DNA from: Anopheles merus
Lineage: Eukaryota; Arthropoda; Insecta; Diptera; Culicidae
Direction: 5' to 3'
DNA: 64,000 nt
NCBI RefSeq assembly: GCF_017562075.2
Contig: NC_054083.1
Span: 33,158,755-33,222,754, forward strand
Position numbers and translations under genes: made by a program. Positions 50,879-61,232 of the stretch are shown one piece after another. Each line of letters begins with the position of its first letter. Position 1 is the stretch's first letter. The notes beneath the pieces were generated by a model. It searched no databases. It was not told the DNA's origin and worked only from the letters and a program-made list of their open reading frames with translations.

Positions 50879-52654
50879 ATGTTAAAGTCCGAGTTTCAGC
50901 ACCAATTTTGGGTGACAAAAAAGGCTGTACAAAGGAAGTTAGGTGCGGTGGCGAAAGTAGTTCAATTTTAAACGTGACTCATCGCTGCGTTGCCCTGTTT
51001 GGCGTTATTAATAGGCGTTTTCGTCTGACTCTTTTTCCTCCCCCCAATCGATCCTGCCAGGCACCAAAGAGGATGAAAACATTGTCGCCTCCGATGGGGA
51101 GCTGGATTCGAAGATAGAGCTCTTCCGGTCGGTGGCCGACAGCTGCAGCAAGCTGTACCGCATTATCGACCAGTACCAGGAGCGGGTGTGCATACTGGCG
51201 CAGGAAGAAAACTCGCTCGGCAAGTTTTTGCGCGAGGTAAGCAAGGAAAGCCCCACCACCGGCAAGATGATGTCCACCACCGGGAAGGCGATCTCGTACT
51301 GTGGCCAGCAGCGGATCGCGATACGAGTGCCGCTGTTGCGCCTCCACCACGACGTGCACACGTTCAAGGGGCGTGCGATTGCGGACACGCACCACACGAT
51401 ACAGCAGATGGAGCGGGAGCGTACCGAGTATCGGGCGGCGCTCAGCTGGATGAAGTCGGTCAGCGCTCAGCTCGATCCCGACACCGGCCGGGGGTTGGAA
51501 AAGTTCCGTAAAGCGCAGCGCCACGTGAAGTCAGCCAAGACCAAGTTCGACAAGTACACGCTGGACTGTTTGGAGAAGGTAGCATCAGGTGTGGTGCGGA
51601 GTGCATTATTAGGTGATAATTTAACAAATCCACTCTCCCGTCTCTTTGAAGATTGACCTGTTGGCCGCCGCCCGGTGCAATATGTTCTCGCACGCCCTCG
51701 TCGGATACCAGAATGCCATCCTGCAGTTCGCCAAGAAGACGGACGAAACGTACAAGAACACGCTGAAGAGTTTGGCGAAAGACCCACATTATAGCTTCTC
51801 CATACTGAAGGAATTGACGCAGGCCAACCCGAACGAGGAAGAGAAAGAGGGCGCCCCAGGGGAGCCGGTCGAGTGCCGTTCCGACGACAACAAACCCGCC
51901 GACGACGATCAGATGCTGTTCTTCAAGGTAATTTCAAAAGTTGATCACGCTTCACTACCCTCACCATAATTTGATCGCTGGTTTGAACTCTTTTAAGGAC
52001 GACTATAAGGACGATGTGGGGAGCTTGAAGGGCATTACGGAGCCACCGACCGGCAAAGAAAACGTCCTGCAAGACGTCGCACTAGAAATCGACGCCCTTC
52101 TGTCGGGCGTCCCCGAGCTTAGTCCGAGCGGGGCGACAATCGCGTCTGCTGCCACAAAACCAGCGCAGGACGCTGCCGGGGAGGATCTGCTCGGGCTAAG
52201 CTTGGATGATGAGTTTTCTGACTTTATGTCGGCACCGGCACCGTTTTTGCCTTCAGCGCTGCTAACGAACTGCATACTTACCGACGATGGTGCGTTCGAC
52301 TTTTCCGCCAGTCTGCCGCCGGACCACGGCGATCCACTGCAGGCACTGCAGGCTAGCGATGAGCAGCCGACAGCGAACAGTGCCAGCAGCAAATCGTCCG
52401 AAAAGGCAACGGATATCTTTAGCAGCTTGTTGCAATCGTTCTCGAAGCAAGGTCACAGCACCACGGCAGGAAATAGTTCCGATGCTGGTGCCGCTACAGC
52501 GAAACAGGGTAAAGCGATTAGTGGCACCAGCAGCAAGACGACCGGCAAAGATCTCAGCGGATGGTATCAGCTGTTTGCCGAACTGGATCCACTCTCCAAT
52601 CCGGATGCGATCCCGTCGAAAACGGATGCACCAAACAACAGCATGGCTGCTTGA
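50879..52654 (+). CDS. ICA69: ICA69 (islet cell autoantigen 1 orthologue), AH/BAR-domain protein
   Basis: Exons: 50879-50942, 51061-51578, 51652-51927, 51998-52654; 1515 nt, 504 aa, all in phase. The short first exon reads MLKSEFQHQFWVTKKAVQRK and joins TKEDENIVASDGELD, matching the start of the family's arfaptin-homology (AH/BAR) domain (about 5-235). The linker is acidic. The C-terminal ICA69 domain ends in WYQLFAELDPLSNPDAIPSK, nearly as in the human protein. The AH domain is a banana-shaped dimer that binds curved membranes and PICK1; ICA69 acts in Golgi and dense-core vesicle traffic and at synapses. The first donor (G/GTGCGG) is weak, and a TTTCAG acceptor-like site at about 50899 would allow an unseen upstream exon, so the N-terminus is less sure than the rest. 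It is convergent with ARMC8. Confidence 0.87.
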
Positions 52655-52853
52655 GAGCCAGGCTTGGTGCGAATTAATTTCCACGCGCTTAATTTCACTA
52701 CTCGAAGTCTATCCGTTCACTATCTGTTTTAAAGTTGGTTTGCTTTCGTGTCGTTATCGTGATGGGAGTGAGTATACCCCTTCCGTTCGGTGTTTTCGGT
52801 CGTGCATTTTTTGGATTACTACTACCACTGTGTACTTTGTACTCTGAAGGATA

Positions 52854-52859
52854 AATAAA
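52854..52859 (+). terminator. poly(A) signal of ICA69 (AATAAA)
   Basis: AATAAA lies 200 bp after the ICA69 stop codon, within ATAAATAAAA. A second AATAAA follows at 53187-53192. Confidence 0.65.
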
Positions 52860-52864
52860 AAAAA

Positions 52865-54410
52865 GCCACATCCAAGTGTCTACTTACATACAAAAAACCA
52901 CTTCCAAAAAGGGAACGGACAACTTCTTCCAATTCTCAATGCTTTTTCGGTGCACATCTGCCGCGGGTGTTCTGCCGCGTACATCAATTTGTCCGTATGT
53001 TTTCAACCGTTTTATTATGTGTCTCTGCTTTTCTCTTCTTTTCTCTTGTTTGCGTGTCGCTTCTCCTTTCCTTATCTCAGCATATGCTTCCCCTCATAAA
53101 CGTTTTGTTGCCACATTCACAATGTTCGCATCAATGTACGATGGGAGGGGAAGATTGGGGCATATTTGTTTCCCTGCTGCTACAACAATAAAAACAAAAC
53201 AACGATCACATTCACATTCCGTTTACAGATACACATATCATCATCGTTTCGTGTTTCGGAAGTTACCGGGTAAAGTACCGGAAGTGGAGAAAGATTTTTG
53301 TTTTTGTTTTTGCTTTTGCTTTTTTTAGCATTCTATACATTCTCTGGTTATGGAAAGAAAAATAGTAAACCGCATTAAAAATGCGACGTTTGCTCTTGAC
53401 TCTTGACCGCTCTCTTCGCGCGACTTGGCGATCTTTTCCGTGTTCTGATAACAAAAAAAAGGTGGATGAATGAATGTAATCTCTCTAGTGAAGAAATGCA
53501 AATGTGTTTTGTTTCCCTTTGCCATCGCTTTTCTTTTCAGTGTACAATGGTGGAACATTTCACTGGATTTCAATGGTAAGTTTGTCTGTGTTGGTTGGTT
53601 AATTTTGTTTTTGAAATCGTTTCCTAAATAAATTAATAAAATTAGAGTAAACTTAACAAGCGCTCTGCGACAAACCAGACCGCGTGTAGCGATCCTGGTT
53701 TCGAGGGCGGGGAAGAGTTGTTTTACATTTCTCTAATTTCGACATGGTTTTTGTTTTTGTTTGTTTGTTTGTTTGTTCATTCCACTTTTGACGCTTCTTG
53801 AAGAATATCTCGGGAAATATTTACAAGCTTTCCTTCGTAGAGCTTTCGTTAGAAACGTTTAAAAAAAATCGTTAGCATTTGATTTGTCTTCAATCTTCCG
53901 CTGTGACACAAATATCTTTTTCCGGTACGCAAGGTTTGTGTAAGTGTAGGTGAAGGTGTTTCCTAGAGCGTCGATCCATTAAGAAATACTAGAAATCTAT
54001 TATCCAGCTGTAGCTAAAACTGTATCTGCCTTCAGTAGTATGTGTAAAATGGCGGGAAAGTAGTAAGAGTGCGCACAAACATGGAGAAATTAAATTTCAT
54101 CACATTTTGCGCATTTTTTACACCACCGAGCAGATAAAACTATTACGGGAGAGTGATTAAGAGAGAACAGACGAGAACAAAACACACATACACGGAAAGA
54201 ACGGGAAACACATACCCCGTCCGGTCCGATGGGCACATACAAAGACAACTCAGGAGCTTTGACCGGAAACAACAGGAAGGAGAAACTAATAGTAACAAAA
54301 CAATAACAACAAAAAGGTTTTCTTCAATGGTCTTCTGAGTATTCAAACCTTAAAATTTCATCCCGTATGCTGTTTGGGGAAAGAAGAGAGAGAGAGAACG
54401 TAAGACACGA
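52865..54410. other. convergent 3' region of ICA69 and ARMC8
   Basis: T-rich on the plus strand and probably mostly the 3' UTR of ARMC8 (minus strand). A minus-strand AATAAA (TTTATT on plus) lies at 53011-53016, about 150 bp from the ICA69 signal, so the two transcripts would end close together. No other gene seen. Confidence 0.45.
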
Positions 54411-55468
54411 TTAGCTTACGCCTAATCCCATTATCCATACGTACTCCTCATAGAACTGCGAGTGTTGCGGTGTCATGCGTAGCAGCTGTTCGAGATTTTC
54501 CAGAAAGCCCCACTGCCGCAGTATCTGCTGCCGGCCGCTCTTCTCTAGCAGGTTCCGTACCACAAACACCGCGCCCATCTGTAGTTTATTGTCGTTGGCG
54601 ACCTGCAAAAGCACGGACAGGCGAAGGAAGATTGTTTAAAACGGCATGATACTAGGCATACCCGGACGCTCAATTGGGCTTACCAAAAAATCCCTAATCT
54701 TTTTCACAATCTTTTCATCCTGCAGCACATAATCTTCGTCCCGTGCACCAGCCGTTATGTTGCCTATGATGATTATCGCCTGCTCCTTTACCTCCGGCGG
54801 ATGTGGATCGTCCAGCACAAGACTCACCTAACCAAACAGAAAAAAGACCATTGTTCACGATTAAAAGGCCATTTTGAAGATAACGCTCTACCTCCTTGCC
54901 CACACTTACCGCTCGCAAAACTTCACTCGAGTGTTCCGACATGATCGTTTCGATGTGGAGCGTATTGCTCAGCAGATTGCGCAACAATCCCAGCGTTTTC
55001 ATGATCACGCGCTCGTCCCTATCACCAAGCAATTGAAATATCCTATCCGTTCCTAGCGTGTTGATTATCTTTGTTTTCACGTGCTGTTCGGCCTGCAGGA
55101 TAAAAGACGAACGGAAAGCGTGTACAAAACGATGCGCATACAGAGCACAGTACACCGTTTCGGCCATTCGGCTTGGAGCCCCAACACTGACCTGAAACGC
55201 CATGTTCATCAATGCCCAGCTGCCGTTCAGCCGGAGCGCCGGGTCGGGATGTTTCGTTAGCTCGCAGAGCATCTCGACGGCACCAGATTCGAGCATCGGT
55301 TCCTTGGCAGGTGAGAATTCTAGTAGCAGGTTGCAGATCGTCGATGTGACGACGGTTTGAAGCTCCAGCGACGGTTCGCCAGACAGCAAATCCATCAGCG
55401 GGCGCCATACCGAGTGATCCTGCAACAAGGTAAAGCTCGTTTTACACCGTTTACAAAGCACCCGCAAC

Positions 55469-55505
<37 letters not shown>

Positions 55506-57354
55506 GCTCACCTGAAAAGTGGTTCTCAGTAGTTGCACCGAGCGTGACAGGGAGTGAAGACACCGTACCGCGGATAGTCGAACCTGAAACGAGACACTCG
55601 CATTAGCACTGCACTGACCGGGTTTCCATCATTTCCACACTTTTCGCGCATACCTCCGCACAGCCGTCCTTCAGTCCGCTTAGCACCTCCTCCATTAGCC
55701 CGTCCATCTCGATGATGCGCTTCCGGATTTCCTCGTCGTTGGCCGCGAGCGACGCGAAGCAGCGGAATGCACCCTGCCGCGACAGCACCGACGGGCACTT
55801 GACCAGATTGGCGAGCGACACTATCAGATGGTTGCTGATCGCGGCCAGCCGCTGCAGCTCAGAATCGATCTCCGCCAGGTAGGCGAGCGTTTCGGCCGCC
55901 GTCGCGCGCGTATCCTCCTCGAACTCGTCCGAGCAGAGGCGGGCCAGGCAGGGCAGCGTTTTGTACACGATCCGGTAGTCCTCGGCTGGCAGCGAACCGG
56001 CCCGGTGCAGGTAGGTGAGGCACCGGCTGGCCGACAGCTGCACCTGGACGTCGCGCGTCCGCGACAGCAGCGCGGTCAGTATGTCCAGTATCGACCGGTC
56101 CGCGTGGTACGTCGCGTGCACGATGTTCGAGACGGATTTGTTGGTGAAGCACATCGCGGCCAAACATTTCAGTGCAGGTACTTGCAGCGTGGTGTTGTCG
56201 CAGATCATGAGCCGGGCAAGGAACGGTATCACCTCCGCCTGGCACAGGCTCTTCTGCTGGTGCGAGGAGTGGCAGAGAGGAACGAAGATGTTGACCACGT
56301 ACATCTGGCAGGCGAAGCTGCTACGGGGTGAGGCGATTTCTGGAAACGGGTTGAGATTAGAGTTTTGAATCACAAAATCCGTGGGCCAAGGCCTTGGGAC
56401 ACTCACGTATCAAACGCTTGATGTTGTTAATGTCCGAGTGGATTAGATCGAGCGGCGCGAACGGATACTGCACTATGGTCTGTAGCGCCCCGAGACACGC
56501 CTCCATCAGCCGCTCGTTCGTGCTCGGGTCGAAGATGATCGTTATCAGCACCTCGACGATGTTGAAGCGCATCAGCGAGTGGACCTGCGACTCGGTGCCC
56601 TTGGCCAGCGAGCCCAGCACGATGCCGGCGTCGATGCGCAGCTGCAGCGGCTTGCCGGTATTGCACAGCAGCGCAATCAGCCGCGGCACGATGCCCTGTG
56701 ATATGATCGAGCCCTTCTTTTTGTTCGAGCCGATGACGGCGTTCTTCAGGCAGACGATCGCTTCCTGGCATTTGCAGTTTTCCTCCGAGTACAGCTCGTC
56801 GATGTAGGAGCGGGAGTTTTCCACGTCCTGCGGTTGATCGGTTGAGAGTAGGGGGAGAGCAAACAAAAAAGCAAAGATTGTTACTGCTGCCTGCACAGAC
56901 ACGCACACAAAGCCCCGCACCGGGGATAGTTCGGTGAAAAGCTAACAATCAACGGAGGCGCGTTTGTTTATGGCTCTAGGTTGAGGTTATAAAAAAAATA
57001 CCAATCAAAGTGCACTATGTTTTTGTCATGCCCGCTGCACTGCACCTCTGGGTTGCCTTGCACCCCCCACCCACAAACACGGTGTTCCAAACAAGATCGA
57101 GATGAAACATTTCAACCCGCGCCTGCCCGACCGCAACTACCGCGCAATCACTGGACCCGGTGGTGGATTGGATTGGACACATTTGCTACCACTGCGCACC
57201 CAATACCGGACACGTAACGCGGGCGGGAACCGTGGCCAAAGCGGGCGCAAGGCACAAATTACGCACCAAAGCCACACATACACACACATACCGGAACCGC
57301 GAAATGTACGGGGCCCCTACCCCTTCTTACCATGAAGCAGGTGAACGGCTCCAT
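54411..57354 (-). CDS. ARMC8: armadillo repeat-containing protein 8 (CTLH complex)
   Basis: Exons on the minus strand: 57354-57331, 56827-56407, 56339-55654, 55583-55512, 55419-55192, 55092-54910, 54827-54684, 54602-54411; 1950 nt, 649 aa. The first exon has only 8 codons (MEPFTCFM). The body is a series of armadillo repeats, with stretches conserved in vertebrate ARMC8: IVCLKNAVIGSNKKKG, VRLSAVRCLHSLSRSVQ, CNLLLEFSPAKEPMLESGA and MKTLGLLRNLLS. The known family role is as scaffold subunit of the CTLH/GID E3 ubiquitin ligase, recruiting substrate receptors; it also binds alpha-catenin and HRS in vertebrates. The protein is slightly shorter than the human one (673 aa). One intron carries a (CA)n tract at 55471-55501 (plus strand GT). 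It is divergent from COPE across the foldback element. Confidence 0.93.
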
Positions 57355-58019
57355 TCTGTGTTGTAGCTGAGCGCGGGACCTGGACCTCGGCGGGCGGGCT
57401 GGCGGGATTGCAACACCGTGCGTGAACCGAAATTCCGGGTAGCTAGCGGCGAAACGGGGGCCGAACCAAACAAGAAGGGCGGCGGCAACTTTTGCAAACT
57501 ATTTGATTACACACGGGCCTGTACGGAGGGAAAAGAAATCCAAAACACACGCAGTTTGATTTTTCACATTTCACGTTTGACAGCCGACACAACGTACGAG
57601 TGTACGGGAGGGGTTGGGAAGAGTTGGAAGTGGGCGGCGAGATATATTTCAGGTTGGATCAATGCGGGTTTAGGGCACCATTTTTTAAGCGCAACTTGAC
57701 AGCCGTTGAATGCACCTTTGCTTGCGAGCTTTTTCGAAACAATTTGTGCAATTCGAATCGCACATGCTATCACTATTTTAACAACACAGATTGCATGCTT
57801 TTGGTTAAAATTGAAGACAAAAAAACCGTGCCGTTTTCTTCATTAATCGCAATTTTAAAAGCAAAAACATAATTTTTAAAACGGCACAAACAGTATTGGT
57901 GTTTTAGATAAATTTATACGTATGACTTTTTTATTTAAAATCGAAACAACACTAATGGTAATATTTGAAATTGTTGAATTATATTGACAACCCAACCCAA
58001 GTGCCACAACTACACTAAA
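57355..58019. other. ARMC8 5' flank
   Basis: G/C-rich next to the ARMC8 start, then A/T-rich from about 57700. Open frames here have no recognisable domain. A CCCAAGTGCCACAACTACAC word at 57997-58016 resembles the inner tips of the foldback element that follows. Confidence 0.5.
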
Positions 58020-59365
58020 CCCAAGCGCCACAGATTAAGCTTAAACGACTGGAAAATTGAATATCCATATAAAAAAATGAAAGCTCCACAGCTTCATTGG
58101 TTTGATCAATAGATGGCGTATTACAACTCATCATTATATTGCTATCCTGTTCTTGCAATGTGTTTCGACAAGTTTCATCTTATCATGACCTATATAGCCT
58201 TATAACTTTCTGAGCAAAAATCTATGTGAATGGTCGTGTGGTCAGATACGTGGGTATCAACACCAACGACCATAACTCAATTCTCACTTGCTTCAGTACT
58301 GGTGGTTTCCATTGGAGTTTAGTAATTAAACAATTGTATCGCCGTTCTAGTTCTAGCGATGCATAACTTCAATGCGAAACCATACAACAGTACAGAGGAA
58401 ATGAGAAAGCTCTCCTCCAAGCGATGAAGCTCAACTGGTTGGGGTATCCCACCAACAGAGAGCGCCACCAGCTTTTTTGCTATTTTTAGAATGAATGAGT
58501 CGTTTGCCGTCTGCTAAACGAAGTCTTTCTATATTCCGTTTAGGTAGAGAACTTGAGTCGTTTAGAAGCCGTTTAGTGGTCGTTTAGTGGATTTGTGGCA
58601 CTTGGGAAATGACCACTAAACGGGTTCTAAACGACTCAAGCTCACAACCCAAGAGGAATCTAAAAAGACTTCGTTTAGCAGACGGCAAACGACTCATGCA
58701 TTCCAAAAATAGCAAAAAAGCTAGTGACATTATCTGTTGGTGGGATACCTCCGATGGAGCTTTCCTCGTTTTAAAAGTTTCCCAAGTGCCACAAATCCAC
58801 TAAACGACCACTAAACGAGTTCTAAACGACTCAAGCTCTCAACCTAAACGATATATAGAAAGACTTCGTTTAGCAGACGGCAAACGACTCATACATTCTA
58901 AAAATAGCAAAAAGCTGGTGGCGCCATTTGTTTGTGGGATACCCAACCAGTGGAGCTTCCTCGCTTGGGGGAGAGCTTTCTCATTCCCTCTGTACTGTTG
59001 TATGGTTTCGCATTGAAGTTATGCATCGCTAGAACTAGAACGGCGATACGATTGTTTAAACACTAAACTCCAATGTAAACCACCAGCACTTAAGCAAGTG
59101 AGATTTGAGTAATGGTCACTGGTGTTGATACCCACGTATTGGACCACACGACCATTCTATAGATTTTTGCTCGGAAAATTAGAAGGCTATATAGGTCATG
59201 ATTAGATGAAACTTTTCGAAACACATTGCAAGAAAAGGACAACAATATAATGATGAGTTGTAATACGCCATCTATTGAGCAAACAAATGAAGCTATGGAA
59301 CTTTCTTTTTTTTTCTATGGATATTTGATTTTCCTGTCGTTTAAGCTTAATCAGTGGCGCTTGGG
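58020..59365. mobile_element. 1.35-kb foldback element with ~590-bp inverted arms
   Basis: The left arm 58020-58609 and right arm 58778-59365 are reverse complements at about 90% identity by eye along their whole length. Both outer ends read CCCAAGCGCCAC-type sequence; both inner ends read TTTGTGGCACTTGGGAAA or its complement. The 168-bp loop (58610-58777) is itself a partial extra copy in the orientation of the right arm. Shared internal words include CGTTTAGTGG, TTTAGCAGACGGCAAACGAC and ATAGATGGCGTATTACAAC. No protein is encoded. Best explanation: a non-autonomous foldback/MITE-type DNA element, possibly nested. A transcript through it would form a very long hairpin. Confidence 0.85.
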
Positions 59366-59755
59366 AAGTTTGGATGTTAAATATTAAAACGAGTTTAATA
59401 TTATCACATCATGTTAGAGCTCCAACTATCGACCTTTTTTGAATTATTGTTTTGATAAAGCCCAAACACGCTTTAAATTAACCGATTAATAAACTTCCGA
59501 TAAAACCGTTCGCCTTCCTTTCCGTTGCGTTTGAAACGCAGCACGTGAACATGACTGTCAAACGTTTGTTTTGATTCCAGCACGAACTGTCACAACATTC
59601 CGCATGATCCAACCGATTTTTTCTTACTCATACCATTCCACGTCATTTTCAACCACAGAAAGTGTTCGGAACTTCCAAAATTTTGGAACCAAATATCAAC
59701 ATTCCCGGCCCGTTCAAAGATTTCCAAACATCCTCCAATCTATATCGCAAGCACC
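59366..59755. other. COPE promoter and 5' UTR region
   Basis: 390 bp between the foldback end and the COPE ATG, with no coding evidence. The COPE 5' UTR must lie here unless an upstream intron exists. Confidence 0.5.
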
Positions 59756-60898
59756 ATGAACCGAAACAACGAAGTGTCTGAGCTGATCGATGTAGAGAAC
59801 GCATTCTACATCGGCAACTACCAGACGTGCATCAATGAGTGTAACAAAATATCCGTACGTGCAAGCAAAACACGCATACACTCCGTTCCTGGCTGTGATA
59901 CTAAAACCCCCATTCTTACCACGCATTGCAGAAGGCCTCACTGGAGAAGGACATCTTCATGTACCGGTCGTACATCGCGCAGCACAAGTACCGCGTGGTG
60001 CTGGACGAGATCAAATCGTCAAACGACACGCCACTCCTTGCCCTGCGCTACCTGGCCGAGTACATGTCCAACAGCGCGCGGAAGGAAGCGATCGTGTCGA
60101 TCTTTGATGAAAAATTCCAGGGCGACATCAACGAGCTGCACGTGGTGTGGATTATCGTTGGCGCAATCATTTACTGCAACGAGGAAACCTACGAAACGGC
60201 TATGAAGTGAGTGCAGACATCTTTCGCAACATCTCGCCAATCTCTTTACTCTTTACTCTATCTGTCTGCTCCTTCCCCGCAGAGTTCTGGTGGGAAATTT
60301 CAACCTTGAGTGTCTGTCCCTGCACATGCACTGTCTGCTGAAAATGTCCCGTGTAGATCTAGCGAAGCAGGTCGCAACCACGATGCAGGAAAAGGACGAC
60401 GATGCCACCCTTACGCAGCTGTCCCAAGCATGGCTGAACATTCAAATCGTAAGTATCGCACTAGTGGCACGTGTTGCGCCAACCGGCTCACGGGTAAAAC
60501 TGTTCGTGCCACCTTACTTGCAGGGCGGTGAAAAGCTGCAGGATGCCTTCTTCATCTTCCAAGATCTGTGCGACAAGTTTTCGCCCACACTGCTGCTGCT
60601 GAACGGGCAGGCCGTGTGCTACATCGGCCAGCAGAAGTACGACGATGCGGAGCAGGTGCTGCGCGAATGCTTAAACCGCGACCCGAACAACTACGACACG
60701 CTGATCAATCTGCTCGCCCTGTCCCAGCAGCGGGACAAAAGCAGCAGCCAGTTCAGCCGCTACCTGGCGCAGATACTGGACGACCACAAGGGAAGCAGCC
60801 TGGTGGCGGCGTACAATAAGCGGCAGGCCGAGTTCGATCGCCTCGTGCTACAGTTTGGTCCGTCGAACAGCAAACCGATCGACGAGATAGTTGCGTAA
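59756..60898 (+). CDS. epsilonCOP: coatomer subunit epsilon (epsilon-COP)
   Basis: Exons: 59756-59854, 59932-60206, 60283-60448, 60524-60898; 915 nt, 304 aa, close to the usual 300-310. The protein begins MNRNNEVSELIDVENAFYIG and consists of TPR-like helical pairs. Family-typical stretches are GNYQTCINECNKIS, GEKLQDAFFIFQDLCDKF, LLLNGQAVCYIGQQKYDDAE, and LRECLNRDPNNYDTLINL near the C-terminus. Epsilon-COP is part of the B-subcomplex of the COPI coat and binds alpha-COP in Golgi-to-ER and intra-Golgi retrograde vesicles. The ATG has a good context (GCACCATGA) and is the first codon consistent with the conserved N-terminus. Its 3' UTR runs into a CT tract shared with the convergent valyl-tRNA synthetase gene. 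Confidence 0.96.
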
Positions 60899-60958
60899 GG
60901 TAGTGAAAGTGTGCTCTCCCCTGTGTGCTGCGTATGTTTAAATGTATTCCATAAACTT

Positions 60959-60964
60959 TTTAAT
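60959..60964 (-). terminator. candidate poly(A) signal of the valyl-tRNA synthetase gene
   Basis: ATTAAA on the minus strand (TTTAAT on plus), 269 bp beyond the synthetase stop, only 61 bp from the COPE stop. If used, the two mRNAs overlap at their 3' ends. Confidence 0.35.
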
Positions 60965-61011
60965 TGCAAAATAGTTTTGCCCCTTCAACAAATAACACTG
61001 TCTGGGTTCTG

Positions 61012-61164
<153 letters not shown>

Positions 61165-61232
61165 GACCAACCACACACAAACGTAGCAGCATTCTGACTA
61201 GGATTCTCTTGCAAGAAATCAAACACACACAC

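Noticed and set aside
55828..56331. 167-codon plus-strand open frame over ARMC8
   Set aside because: Antisense shadow of the largest ARMC8 exon, without any domain.
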